Assembly: GCF_018143015.1 (NCBI RefSeq)
Contig: NC_054753.1
Coordinates: forward strand, 25,508,462-25,572,461
Reading direction: 5' to 3'
Origin: Lytechinus variegatus
Taxonomy: Eukaryota > Echinodermata > Echinoidea > Temnopleuroida > Toxopneustidae
DNA length: 64,000 nt
Both the position numbers and the translations under genes were made by a program. Positions within the stretch are counted from its first letter, which is position 1; each line of letters opens with the position of its first letter. Shown here piece after piece: positions 45,301-59,700 of the stretch. The notes beneath the pieces are model-generated. The model was not told the origin of the DNA. It saw nothing but the letters and a program-made list of their open reading frames with translations, and ran no database searches.

Positions 45301-47740
45301 TGTAGAAGGTGGGGTCGTACTGAACCAAATAAGGTAAAGCCGACGAACGAAGGACCCGTAACAATAAAACATTCCTTGTGTAGGGGTTCATTTCAGGGAA
45401 CATTTGCCAAGAGTATCGTTTTGTTTCCAATACTTGTTAAGGGTAGGGTTTCACACGCCAATACTTGTTAAGGGGTGCATTTTCAGAATATGGAAATTAC
45501 GTGTTTAGGGTGCTTTTCGAGACCCCATGGTCGCGCATGGTATCCACTCGTGAATGGAAGTGCCCCCCCCTCCCCGGGGCATATAACTGTTTTGCGAAAT
45601 TAAGTGAAACTATAAAATGTCATAATTCTCTTATTTTACATCTGATTTCGATGAAATTGTCAGTGTTATGCTTGTTGGATTTTTGTCCGTATATTCAAAT
45701 AAACTTTTTATTAGGGTGGACTTTTAGTTTATTTTTTATTCCTGTTTTGGTGCATTTCAGGCCAAAATGAAAATGTAATCTTTATTTTGATCCAGAATTT
45801 AATATTTTTATGAAGTAAAGACAAAAATCGATGAGCCCTGATGGGGGGATTTGCAATGTTAACCCCTAATGGCGGCTGCACGATCGTGAACGGTCTGCGA
45901 GGAGAAATAAAAATATTTTAAAAATCTTGAAACAGACGGCTGCCAGCTGCTGTACTTCAAGTTTTGGCAATTGTGTGACAGATGTTTGTTTCATTGCCAT
46001 TGAGGATATAATAGATTTAGGACCAGATCTATCGGACCCTGTTCTCAGTTATTATTTTTTTTAGTTTCTCTGATACCCCTTTCATAGTGAGAGCCGAAGT
46101 GGAGTTAGTCCGGAGTCCAGGAGGAGTTACTCCACTTTGGAGGGCAATATGATAATTCTGAGATTAGTTCGATCCGGATTCAAAGCGGAGTACTCAACCC
46201 ACTTCGAGAAGAGGGTTACAAACGGAGTTACTCCGCACCGGAAATGCGGTATGCGCTTATCGCTGTGATCTCGCCACACGTATGGCGCGAACTCGCTTGG
46301 AAACCATGGCAACGACTGCGGATACACCGCTGCGGTGCTTGCCAATATGAAAGGGGGTTTAAAGTCGGTCCGCAGTACAAGCGTATAAACTCAATCCGGA
46401 GTTTTTCCACTTCGCCTTCACTATGAAAGCGGTATAAGACATTTTAGAAATGAATAAAATGCGGTTATTAGATCAATGTACATAATTTCAGGTAACTTTT
46501 TTTTCAATCATTCGTTAAAACCAGGGTGAAGATATACATGTTTCAATGTTAGTTTTTTGTTTTCATCTGCAAGAGCAGTGCGCATTTTAGCTTGCATGCA
46601 GCTTGAATGCCGTGATGAGCGAGTGCGCCAAGCATTTCATTATGAAATACCATTTTTTTGGGGAAAAATACAGTTTTTTTCATCACAGAATACAGTTTTT
46701 CATTCCCAGAGGTTGGTAGGTCTGCTTTTTTCCTGTGCCCCCCACTTTCAACTTCACTCCACTGCCACTTGTCTTGCCCATAATTAGTACCTCTCTCTAT
46801 TTAATTGATTGTTTAATGACCTTAACAAGGACTTGTAATTCTTTACATGAATCTTGTATATACCTGAGTCAAAGCAAATTCCTTACGTTGACATGTTATC
46901 ACCATTTTTTGTTTTGGTCTATATGTATCTACATGTGTGTAAACCAGTGAAAAAAAGCAGTTCCTTTATGGGCAATAAAGTATTTATTGGTGTTAAATTC
47001 ATATATGCTTTGAGAACCAGGTGGATGTGTCATAAAGCTGTTCGTAAGTTAAGAGCGACTTTAAAAATGACTGGTGATCCTTTCTTGTTGTAAATGGTGC
47101 ATGTATATTCATTGGCGATGGTTTAGCGCGTAAGAAAGGTTCACCAGTCGCTCTTAACTTACGAACAGATTTATGAAACGGTCCCCCTTTGTTGTTTATT
47201 TTCTGTGTATTTTCTCTCACTAACTATGTTATTCAAGATACTTGTATTTTCCTACCCTTTAATGACAGATAATGTTGGGCTGCTTAATATGCTGTATGTC
47301 CCCTTGTACATGTATGTCTCAAACTTGCATTGATGACGAGTTGAATGATCAACTGCAAGTAAGTACTAGGCCTATAGATACATTATGTGTGTTAGAGCAG
47401 CTGGATGATGATAGGAATTTAATGATGATTTGTTTGGCCCTATCCCTAAATATATTAAAATGACATCTGATCTCTTAAATTCTAATGAAAAAACAATGCC
47501 CTAAATCCAATCTGGGCCCTAAATATTTTGATACAGCTCTTGTCAGCTCACTGGGCACCCCACTTTCAATGTTTTGTTTCTCAAAATACTTAATTTGTTC
47601 ATTTTTCAACTGGCTTGGGTTGTATTTTCTGTAATAGTGGTGGTAGTGGTAGTGGTGGTGGTAATGGTAGAAGTAGTAGCGGTAACAATGGTGGTAGTGA
47701 AAGTAGTAATGGTAGTGGTGATGGTGGTAGTACTTAGTAG

Positions 47741-47773
<33 letters not shown>

Positions 47774-50700
47774 CTAGAAGTAGTAGAAGTAGTAGAAGTA
47801 GTAGAAGTAGTAGTAGCAGTAGTAGTAGTAGTAGTCGTAGTAGTAGTAGTAGTAGTAGCAGTAGTAGTAGCAGTAGTAGTAGCATTAGTAGCAGTAGCAG
47901 CAGTAGTTGTAGTAGTTGTGGTGATGGTGGCATGGTAGTGGGAGTAGTAGTGGTAGTAGTATTGGTAATAGTACCCGTGATGGTGGTGGTAGTCAGTAGA
48001 AGTATCATGTGCCTGCACCTGTTCAACATTTTCTCTTGTATGATTGTTTCAACAGTGTCGATATGACTGCTCGGATGAAGTGATACGTGACAAATGCTCA
48101 CAATTTGATGCAACATCCCATCCGTCAATAGATGGGTACTGCTGCCCAGGCTATTTCCTTACAAAAAATGTCACCGAACCTAAGTAAGTGTCATTATGCA
48201 ATGTTTTAAAGCCCAGTGTTGCCCTTCACTGCTGGGGCTACAATACCCTGTGTCTGTAAATTACTAAATATATTCATGACAGTCAGGGTTGGGCACGATT
48301 ACTTTCTTCAATTACAACAAAACGTAATCGAAGCTACAATTACTTTTCAATTAAATTTTTTTTTTCAATTTATACAATTACCAATTACTTTTGTCAGTTA
48401 CAATTTCAAAAAAATACTTTCTAGAAATTTCATAAATGAAATAAATTTGTATTCTGTACATAGTACCACCTAAATTTACAGAGATAAAGCACAGATTCTG
48501 CCTGATACTCTCTTTGATACTGAAGCATTAATTTTGACACGAAAAAGGTCATTAAATTATTAAAGATCATTAATTCAGTAAGTTTATTGTAAAGTCATTG
48601 AATGTAATTATATAATTGACATTGATGGAAGTGAATTACATTTTTTTCAATTGCAATTATAATTGTTTTCCTTTTAAAACTTTAATTACAATTAGTAAAA
48701 AATGTAATTAATACCGGTGCGTAATTGATCTATTACATTGTAGTTGAGCCCAACCCTGATGAAAGTGGACAAAACTTCCATTACTTCAAATGATTTCATT
48801 TGAATTAAGGCAAAAATAAATGCCTTGAAAATTGTCAAACAGTAAAAATGTTAATTATCATCTTCATATTATGTGATTGGACTCACAAATGCTGTGCTTC
48901 ATTTATGAACAGCTACATGTATAAATTGGCCTCAATGACACATATAGACCAATAGTTGAAGGTATTGAGAGTTGAATATGTTCTAAAGCTTTATTTTGGA
49001 TAGTTTTGATGGCAATACACTGCTTTAGACATCATTAATATTAAAGGAATTTCAAAGAGGAAATCAATATGGCTGCTACAACAACCAGAAGTTAAATAAA
49101 GATGACCATTTTTTTATTCTGACACATGTATTCTCTATTTATAGTTCCACATTGATATTTGAAACTTTTGTGGTGAGTAATGTGCTTGTAAATAATTATA
49201 ACACACATTTATACCATTTTCAAGTGAATGCTGTAACTGAATTTTGTATATAATCCTGAATATTAATTTCACTCATGGTTAGAAAACACTAGAATGTTCC
49301 ATATCATTGCTTGTGGTGCATGCTACTAATAGGTTTGCTAACATCAAACTTCAACTTTGCACAACAAAAAAAGTAAGTCCCCCTTAACCAAATTGCTGTA
49401 ACTTTTGAACGGAATTATTTTGAGATATGATATTTCGTAGGTAATTTTCTACAAGCAACTTTTGGGGTAAAATGAGATTGATCTGTTGAGTCATGCATGA
49501 GTAATTAAAGATTAAATTAAAAATGACCATTTTTTAATGTCACAAGAGTCGTTTTTCAGAATGTGCAAATACAAAGTTGGGCAAGAGTTGTTTTTTGGTG
49601 AATTTTATGGTATTATGCTGTTTTACTATCCATCATTTAGCCACTCCACACACAATTTTGATATCGTATGTTCATGGTTGAGTGAGCACAATGTATTGCG
49701 GGGGCCGCGGAAGCGAGGGGGGGGCTGAAGCACCCCTCCCCCTCCCATTTTTTTTCCAAAAGCATGTACAAAAGTGTAAAAAATGACCATCCGATTGTGA
49801 TTTTTTGCATGGTCAGCCCCCCCCCCACTTTGAAAACCGTTCCACGGCCCCTGTATTGTGATATATCATCATAGGGGTTTATGGTAGTTTCCTCTACAAC
49901 TTGTTAGATCATGTTAAAATTTGAAAATGTTGGTGGCTCCCCCATTTGAGAATTCTGGATCCACCACTGATTTGTCTGTAAATTAAACTGATCATGAGAA
50001 ATTGTGAGGAAACAATACATTTATGCAGTATAAAGAGTATTCATTCCTAAGTTTTCGAATGTGCTCGCTCAACCATGAAAATATTTAAAGCTCGGAAATT
50101 GTGTGGTGATAGAAATGAAGGATGAAAGAAACAACAGCAATTAAAGCCACATTTGAAACCGAATTTGCCCCAATATTCACTTTATTACCCTTCATAATGA
50201 GTCCGTGACATTGAAAATACCCCTTTTCCCACTCTAATGCGTGCTCACTCATCCATTAATAAACAAATCAATTTCATTTTTTGCACAGAATTCTGCCCAT
50301 AGGTTGATAAACATTACTGCCAAATGACATTGCTAAAGACAGCCTTCAAAAAAAGTTCCACCTTATTGAATAAGGGGTTACTTATGGAACCCATAATGTA
50401 CACAAGTCTATGAGAGAGGAAGTCAAAATTTTAACAAATATGAAATGAAGGGTTTCATGAGACTTCGCACATGGCGTCAGAATAACACTATCCAAAAGGC
50501 GCGCACACCAAAATAACCATTCGATATGGCACAGAGTGGGACCAAGGCCTTGAACTTTCTTCTCATTTGCATGATTTTCGAATATTGTGTGCTCACTGAT
50601 GCATTAAACATCAGGATTTTCATAAAAATCAAATCAAATGAACTATGTAAGGTTGTGACAGATATCCATAGTTACAAATTGCATTTTTCCAATAACGTAA

Positions 50701-53700
50701 AATAGAGCTAATCACTTTCCACTGTTCATTCAAGCGTGAATGTTAAATTAAACGCCTTTGAATCATTGAAGCATGTTTATAAGTCATGAACATAACAAAA
50801 AAGTTGAGAAAAGATCTTTTTCAGTTACCAAAATGAAACCATACTTGCCTATGATATTTGAAAATCGTTTTTTTGTTTTCAATAAATGTTCATTGAACCG
50901 TGAAACAATTAATATTGTTGAAGATACTCTTCCCAAAAATAACTGTTATCATATTCTATCATTTTTATTGATAGAAATATGTTAAAATCCAATTATAGCA
51001 AATTTGGACTTGTGTTTATTCAACCGTGAAATTTACCAAAAAAGTCGTATCGTCTTTTAGAAAGCATGTTTACAAGCCTTCTGAATATTCTTCATGATGA
51101 GAACGTGGAATTAGTTCCAATAAAATGGAATCAAAGTCATGATATTTGGCTTGTGACTTTTAGAAAGTGACATTTTTGCCTTCTGACGGTGCTCACTGAA
51201 GCATGACGTAAAATACATCCATAACATTCACTCAGAGGGTAGCTAATAAAATTACCTTCACACTCATGTAAAAATATATGAGAAACTCACATTGGTTCTG
51301 AAATTAATGATGTTTGTTTAAGGGGGGGGGGGCTTACTTTTTTTGTTGTTTATATTATTTAGAATTGTTGAGATCTTCTGTTTTATCTGTGACATGTATA
51401 CAAGCATCTTTTTTTTATTTGGGAATTAATTTTTTATTTTAAGATATTTGTTTGGTATGTTGTTGTTGGTAGGTTGTTCAGTATAGCATAGTGATGCATA
51501 TTGTTCTACACCTGATTAGACTACTGTTTCTTTTTGTTTTTTTCTAAATCATCTTAGATCATCTACTAATGATTTGGTCTAATTTTCATTTTAGCTCATT
51601 AATCATTTTGTCAAATTTCCAGTTCTATGTAGGTTATTACCAAATTTGGCCGAACACCATGGTTAAATGAATTGTTTGTGAACCAAATTTTCGTGCACAT
51701 GACAAAAAAGGGGAAATTAGACCAAGTGCAAATAACTGGTTATTAGACTAAATGGGTATTATGCAAATTGAAGTGTAGACCAAACTGCAATTAGACCAGA
51801 TTGCTAGACCAAATAGAAATCTTATGTGGGATTAGACTATCATTAGACTTGTATGAGAATTAGACCAACTGCTTGTACATGTATACCAAGTCGATGTACA
51901 CCTGTTTTGGGATCTACATGTGTATTTTATTTATCCATGCATGTAGCATTGGGGGGGGGGGCACTTACATCATTGACAAGTGGATACAATGCGCGACCAA
52001 AAAAACACGTAAAAAGGATGTCTTTTTCAGATAGGGCACGTTACGTACGTAATGTAATAAGGGTGTCAAAAACACTAAAATAGTGTTTTTGACACAAGGA
52101 AACCTACGTGTTCAGGGTCAGATTTGCGAGGGTATAAAAAGAATTAAGACTAAAATGTTTTATAAAGGATGTACTTTTGCCCCAACAATAAACACTGCAT
52201 GTTTAGAGTACAATTTGCGCGAGGCGTGGGAAGTGGGGCTGTACTATTAGTACTACTAAACCCAATGATGTAAAGGTAAAACTGACGACCATCGTCCGTG
52301 ACATAACAATTACTTGTTTAGGGGTTCAATTCAGGGAATTCTTGCCAAGAGTATCATTTTGTTACAGGGTAGGGTTTCACATGCCAATACTTGTTAATAA
52401 GGGGTGCATTTGTAAATCAGAATGTAGAAAATACGTTTTTAGGGTGCCTTTCGAGACCCCATGGTTGCGTGTGGTATCCACTTGTCAATGGAAGTGGCCC
52501 CCCCCATCCAGAGCATGCCATTCACATATATACATGTATTCTTGCACTATTGATTTTACACCCATAAATCAATCTCTTTTAATACTAGTGACAAGTAAAA
52601 AATCATATTTAGAATATTACTGAGTAAGAACCAAGTTTGCAAAATCCTACGGATCAAGTTTGTATTTTTCATGAACAATTTAAATGCTCTAAATTGATGA
52701 TAGATAACTTTAATAATCACAGGTTTAATTCCTGACCCTCCCCAAAAAATCTGTATGTCTACATCATCTACAGTTACACACTTACCATCCTAGATAATCT
52801 TTGTAATTAAAGATAAATGAAAGTATCGGTAGTTCTGATTTCATGAGAAAGTCTATAAAACCAAGCTTAATTGTTTGTCACTGTATCATCCTAGATGTAG
52901 ACGTGGTACATTTATGTAAACTTAAATTTTGTGAGAAGTCATGAAATTTCTTAGCTGAAAAACAATCACCCTGAGGACCGTCAACACTAATATATACATG
53001 TATGACAAGTAGCTGGAATGTTTCTCAGCATTTTACATGATTTCATGTAGAATATTCCCCCTTACATACAAACACTTAGGTGGTCATCTTATTGGATTCT
53101 GCATTCATGAAGTCATTTTGAAATTAAATTACAACCACAATTGACATTATCTTTTAAACTTTACTTTCTCCTGACTCTATCTTGCATTTCAGATGCCAGA
53201 GATGCAGGGACAATACATTCATGCCTGACATCAATAAGTGCGGCTGTGAATGCATTATTTGCATGGAATGTGATAGCACCCCAGAAGATTCCATAGTTGA
53301 TGATTGCACCAAAATCAAGAACAAACGGTGTGAAATAGCACAGGACCCTACAACCCCTGCAAATGTTGCATGTCCTTTCATTATGACGTCAACAGGGAAC
53401 CCGCCAACAACCATAGAAGTTAACACTGTACAAGTAACTTCAACGTCAGGTAAATCTATTGGAGCATATCTCACCAAGGCCGTCTCTGTGACGTGTCCGA
53501 TACTACAGTCATAGAGAATCACGGGGAGGTCTTCAACAAAACTTTATCTTCTCCTGCAGTATACAAATAATGAATGTTTATGAGTGCAATGGACAGAATA
53601 CTTCATGAGGTGAAAGATGAAATGATCCATTCAACGAGGCGTTGCCGAGTTGAATGGATAATTTTTCATCTTTCCCTGAATGAAGTATTCTGTCCATTGC

Positions 53701-56700
53701 AAAAATGAAAAACATTCATTATTTGGTTTATATGACAATTTATGAATTTTAATGCAAAATATCGTAGTGCTGCACGAGCCGGGTGGATGTTTCATAAAGC
53801 TGTTCATAAGATAAGAACGACTTTAAGAGCGACTGGTGATTCTTTTTTTTTGTAAATGGTATACACCATAGGCGACGCTTTAGCACGTAACAAAGGATCA
53901 CCAGTCATTCTTAAAGTCGCTCTTAACTTACGAACAGCTTTATCAAACAGCCCCCTGGTCTGTTTATCGCCTACATACCCAGCATGCACCTGGTGACAAG
54001 GATCTATCTATCTACATGTAGGTGTCGTATAATATATTCTATTGCAGTTTATGAGACATACTTTAATAACATTCACTTTGTATGTAATGAACTTTACGCA
54101 CAAACTTTTATGACATTGTAGAGAAAAATGTACTTGTAAGCGTAAGTGACATGACTGTCATGATTGCCATGTACAGCCTGCCATGAAGACAAGCCAACAA
54201 AACTTGAAGTTTTTTGCATAAAATGATGGGCTATGCATATACAGAGAAATAACCAATAGACTCTTTTTCCTAATGAGCTCCCGGGTATGGTCTAATAATC
54301 TTTTTTCAAGCTGTATGTCTCTTTTGTATTTTTTTTTCATTATTAGGGCTTTATTAAATTCTTATTAAATTGAATAGATATAAGTAATGTGATATTAGAC
54401 AGATTTAAAAAAAAATGATATATGATAATATAATGGCAAATCATATTTCATCCTATTTCTAAAGATTTTTTAGGTGATGGTGCAAATATATATGGACCTT
54501 ATTATTTATTGACTTTATATTACCCTTTCAGAAATGATCATAAATATAAGAATGCTTTTAAGCTTTTACATTCACAACACCTTCAGGGGAGCGCTTCACC
54601 AACATTTTCATCCAACAAGTTGTCAGATCTGATAGCTTTCCCTGAGTTTGAATGGCTAAGAAGCACTGTTATAACTTTTGGATAAAATTGGACTTGTCGG
54701 ATAGAACGTCCGACAACTCCTTTCATGAAATGCTTCCCTAGTAATAAGTTCCAGTCTGGCAGAGTTTTGGGAATAAATGAGTATTTGCTCTTTATTTTCT
54801 TATGAAATTAAAAGTATGTATTAAATGAGAAGAATGTGTGTGTAACAATTTGTATTGAAATTGTAATTATTATTTTTTTGATTAACAGATGTTCCAGTAC
54901 TGAGAAAATCAAGGAACCCATATAGAGCAGGATTTTATGTAACGCTGCCCGTCTCATTTTTTCTTCTGATTCCAGTTTTATTTGTTTGTGTCTTTGTCTG
55001 CTGGGCATATAAAACAGGTAAGGTACCAAACACTTATGTTCAATTTCATGTTGAAGTTTAAGTTTATTCAACCAATTACATAAAAAAATGTGACAAAAAC
55101 TTTACACAAATGCAATACAAATGAATGAAAGGCTTGGACCCCTGGGGCCCGTTTCTCAACACTGTCATAAGTCTAACTTCTTGACTAAATCGGAGATAGT
55201 GAGCTACTTGTCCGCCAACCGTTTCGCGAAGCCCTCTTTACCAAGATCGGGTACAGCAACCTCACTAAATACTTTTGACACCTTCGAACCTGTCATAACT
55301 TCTTTCTTTAATAATGACGTACATGTAGTGGTATCACATGGGTAGACTATGACATGCAAAAGTGCCTAGAAATTTTAAGATAATAATCTTAGGTAATCAA
55401 TCATAGTGGTTGAAATTACATCACAAACAAGTGGGATAATGCATTCAATGATCATTGTAATACAAAGAAATCATAAAAAATGTTGCTAAAACGCCACAAA
55501 ACCATTTATTTTGAAATAGTAAAATGATTTAATCGATAAAGTTTCTACTACGTCAGGCCATCCATAACTGAACTCGTACTTGTTGTTTTCAGACCCCTTT
55601 TAAGAGTTGGATAAATTCTATCTCTAATGTAATTAGTCAAATATCATATGTTTCAGTATCAATGATTAAAAATGTTTCGTTTAACTATATTTTGATGACG
55701 TTTGGAATCGTAAAAGATTGTATAATTATCATCATTTTACAAAGAAAACCGTTATGGTTTACTTTTGTAAACTATTAAAATTGGATATCCCGGAGGTACC
55801 CATCTCAACGTCCACATGTGATTTTTTAGTCATGAAATGAATTATTCATAATTTAACTTTCTCTGCAATTGAATGCTCCAGTCTTCATGGTCTAAGTATG
55901 CATGATGCATAATTCACCTGTGCTATTTATTTTGAAAAGATTTATTTCTCAATTCATCACAATATTTGCAATTTTGTCATAATTTTTCTTTTTGAAAATT
56001 ATGATATTTTGTGACTAAGGCTACGTCTCGTCTGCTCTTTTTACCGACAGTATCGATATCAAGGCATTCTAGTTAAGCCTTTCGAGAAACAGGTTTAGTA
56101 AGATTGGAACTAACTCCGTAGTTGGTGGATAAAGGTATGAATAACTTGTCCATGTGTGGAGAAACGGGCTCCTGAGAAGCAATGCTTGTGAATAGGGGCC
56201 CCAAATTAAACACATGAAAAGTACTTTACATTTAAAAAAAAATAGAGCTGGCAAATATGTGTCAATGTTTGTATGTATTTCACACCTCTTTGCTTGCACT
56301 TAGTATTTTCATGTCGGATTCTAAAATTCTAATGTTATGCATTTTCGTACCTCCATATGAAATAGTTCTGAAACAAAAAAAAACCTACATGTATGTTTAC
56401 ATTCATGAAGTCAAGCTTATATAATTTATCAAAAATCAATAAAGGGAATACATTCTAAAATACATTTTTAACATAACATCGATACCGCTCGTTCGGGAGA
56501 TGTATCCAGACATTGCTTGGTATGGAAACGGCTTTACTTAAAGAAGGTGCCAGAAATCTGTTAAGTGTTCTTTGGAATATAGAATTGATTCTCTGAGTGA
56601 TCGAAGATACAAGATCTGACTTTAGATATTTTTTTATAATCTTTTATCTTACAAAGGTCAAGGACACAGTGACATGTTTTCATCTTACCCTTTTGCAGTC

Positions 56701-59700
56701 TGCAACTGTGATAACTTCATTTTAACTTAACCTAGGCTCATATAATTTAGTCTCTATAATACTAGCATGGATCCCAGGAAGCCTAGCGATTTTGAGGTCA
56801 AAAGGTGAAGGTCACAGTGACATATGTTTTCATCTTATAGTCCAGGAAAAGCCCCATAGAAACTTGACCAAACCAAGGATAGAAGAGGCATAACCTTGTT
56901 TTTTTATATATACAATATTTTTTGATGGTTTCTTGTCAATTCGAGGGTGCTGATTACGAATCTGGATGATGCCACTCGTGTAACCTTGAGCATTTTCCGC
57001 AAATTGGCAAAGTCCAATATGGCCGCCAAAATATGCAAATTACCCATGAAACTCATAAAATTGTCCGCACATTGGCTGTGAAATGCATGAAATTGTGTGG
57101 CAGGAGTGAAATACAATCTTAAAAAATAATTTTTGACAAAATATTTATTTTCCTGATATTCAAAATGGCCGCCATAGGCCATTGTATACACTATCATGTA
57201 CAATATGAATAAGGAAAACTAATTTTCACAAAAATGAGCACTAAACTGCAAAAAATCGTGATGTATGAACGAAGTAATATATGCAAATCATCATTATTAA
57301 TGAGATATATTATTTATTATGTCAAATATGGGAACATTGCTGTATTTTGATATCTAAAATAGCCGCCACTGGCCCAAAGAGTATTATGTACAATGGCAAT
57401 GGCTGGGGCCAAAAAATGACAAGATTGAGCATTAAAATGCATATTATTAAGATAAACGAGTGGAATACTGACTAAAAACATAATTGTAAATATGCCATTT
57501 ATGTGATAAATGCTGTATTTTGAAATTCAAAATGGCCGCCATAGCCCCTATATTCATCATGTACAGTGCGAATGGAGAAACTAATTTTCACACGAGTAAG
57601 AAACATAAAATGCATGTAATTGTGATCTATGAGTAAAATATTGTCTGACAACATGTTTTATAGCAAGACATATATTATTTATTTTGTCATGCATGAGATA
57701 AATACTGTATTATGTAATTCAAAATGGCCCCTATAGACTCTAACAGTATTATCTACAATGTGAATTGGGACATATAATTTTGTAAAAATTTGGATTTGCT
57801 TGACTATGACATCCATGTAATCCTGTTGTATGAGTAGAACGTTATTTGATTTTTTTTTTTAATCATCGCATTTCTTCTTCCATATAGGTGAATAAGGTGA
57901 TAAATACTGTAATTTGACATTCAAAATAACCTCTACAAGCCCTAACTAAATTATGTAACATGCAAACAGGGAAACTAGTTTTCACAAGATTAAGACTCAT
58001 AAAATGCATATAACTGTGATGTACGAGTAAAGATATTGTCTTAAACATTATTTCTAACTAGATACGTCACATATTGGTCGTGGACACGGTGGAGGTACAG
58101 AGATGCCAAGTTAAAAAAAATGTTATGTGTGAGATTTTCATGACTCGACGTCTCTGCGCGCGCGCGGCCAGTAGCTTACACTCGTACGTTGTGAAAAGGC
58201 GCATGAAATATGGGCTTCGACACCATGCGATGCACGCACGCGACTCATCGTATCACGTACTAGCTGTGCGCTGACTGCACTCTCGATTCGTCTTGCGTGC
58301 CAGTCCTATAATCTGGCGAATATTGCTACTTTTTCTCTTTTTTTCTGACGGGTCCCGATGCGTGAGAAAAATGGGTGCCATGCGTGAGATCGTGAGACGG
58401 ACCCTGAATGCGTAAGGCTCACGCACAATGCGTGAGACTTGGTAGCTCTGGAGGTAATAAATGCTGTACTTTGAAATCCAAAATGGCTGCCATAGGTCCT
58501 AAAAGTATTGTGTACGTTGTAACATGGGACATATAATTTTGACAGAATTTGGCATTGTTTGACTCTTAATATTGCATATAATTGTGAATTGTGATATAAG
58601 GGTGAATTATTGTCTAAAACCATGGTTTCTAACGAGATATATCATAATGTTGTATATTTAAGGTGACAGATGCTGCATTTTTAAAATGAAAATGGCCACT
58701 ATAGGCACTTATTGTATAATATACAATTTGGGTGGAGACAAATAATGTTCCCAAAAGGGCATATGGCAGCCATTTTGAATGTTGAAATACAGTATTTGTC
58801 ACCTGAATTACATAAGATATGATATATTTTGTTATAAATCATGTTTTCAGACATTCCACTCATGCATCACCAATTGACCAAGCTAAGCCAAATTCTGTTG
58901 AAAAGATATTTTGTTCCCATTCATATTGTGCATAATGATACCGTAAGGGACTGTAGCGGCCATTTTGATAACCGTATTTATCACCTAACTGGCAGAATAA
59001 ATGATATATCTTAATAGAAATTATGCTTTCAGACATTATTTTACTCATAGATCACTATTACGTGCATTTATATGGTGCTCACTCCTGTGAATATTGGTTT
59101 CCCACTTTGCATTGTACATAATACAGTTAATGTTGATGGCGGCCATTTTGAAAGTCGAAAATCGAAATACAGTATTTAACACAAACTTGAAACCTGAATG
59201 ATATATTTCGTTAGAAAAAGCGTTTTTAGACAGTATCCAATTAATTTATCACATACATATGCATTTTAGCGCTTAATCTTGTTATTTCTTTTCTCCCATT
59301 TCTCATTGTGCATAATACTTTAGGGTCTTTGGCATCCATTTTGAATATCAAAATACAACATTCACCACATACAGGGCATATTAATAATATATTTCATTAA
59401 TAATTATGTATTTAGTCAGTATTCCACCTGTTTAATCTTCATAGTAATCATTTTAGTGGTCACTCTTGTGAATTTTTTAGCCCCCATTGCCATTGTACGC
59501 AATACTGTTTGGGCCAGTGGCGTCTATTTTAGATATCAAAATACAGCAATGTTCCCATACTTGACATTATGAATGATATATCTCGTTAGATATGATGATT
59601 TGCATATATTACTTCGTTCATACATCGCGATTTTTTGCAGTTTAGTGCTCATTTTTTAAAAAATTAGTTTCCCCTATTCATATTGTACATAATAAGGTAT

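Larger units (their letters stand above)
44368..45960. mobile_element. Triple-nested insertion: AGACCGAAG repeat > foldback MITE > family 1 MITE
   Basis: The outer repeat's left part (44368 to about 44572) and right part (about 45729-45960) together match 43423-43873. Between them lies a foldback MITE of the 9671-10268 family (44573-45728). Within that lies a family 1 MITE (45033-45579). The order of insertion is therefore readable directly. Confidence 0.8.
42375..47268 (+). other. Gene C proposed intron 1: filled with nested MITEs
   Basis: Almost all of this intron is mobile DNA (42661-43168, 43256-44204, 44368-45960, 46073-46436, 47024-47188). The ORFs here are translations of those elements. 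Between 46440 and 47020 I see nothing. Confidence 0.5.

Noticed and set aside
47475..48128. 217-residue Leu/Thr-rich minus-strand ORF
   Set aside because: It translates the TAG microsatellite of gene C intron 2 and overlaps the real + strand exon 48056-48183.
56904..57203. Related ORFs at 56904-57203 (-) and 59683-60054 (+)
   Set aside because: They are the two inverted arms of the 3.17-kb element read in opposite directions, not a gene pair.
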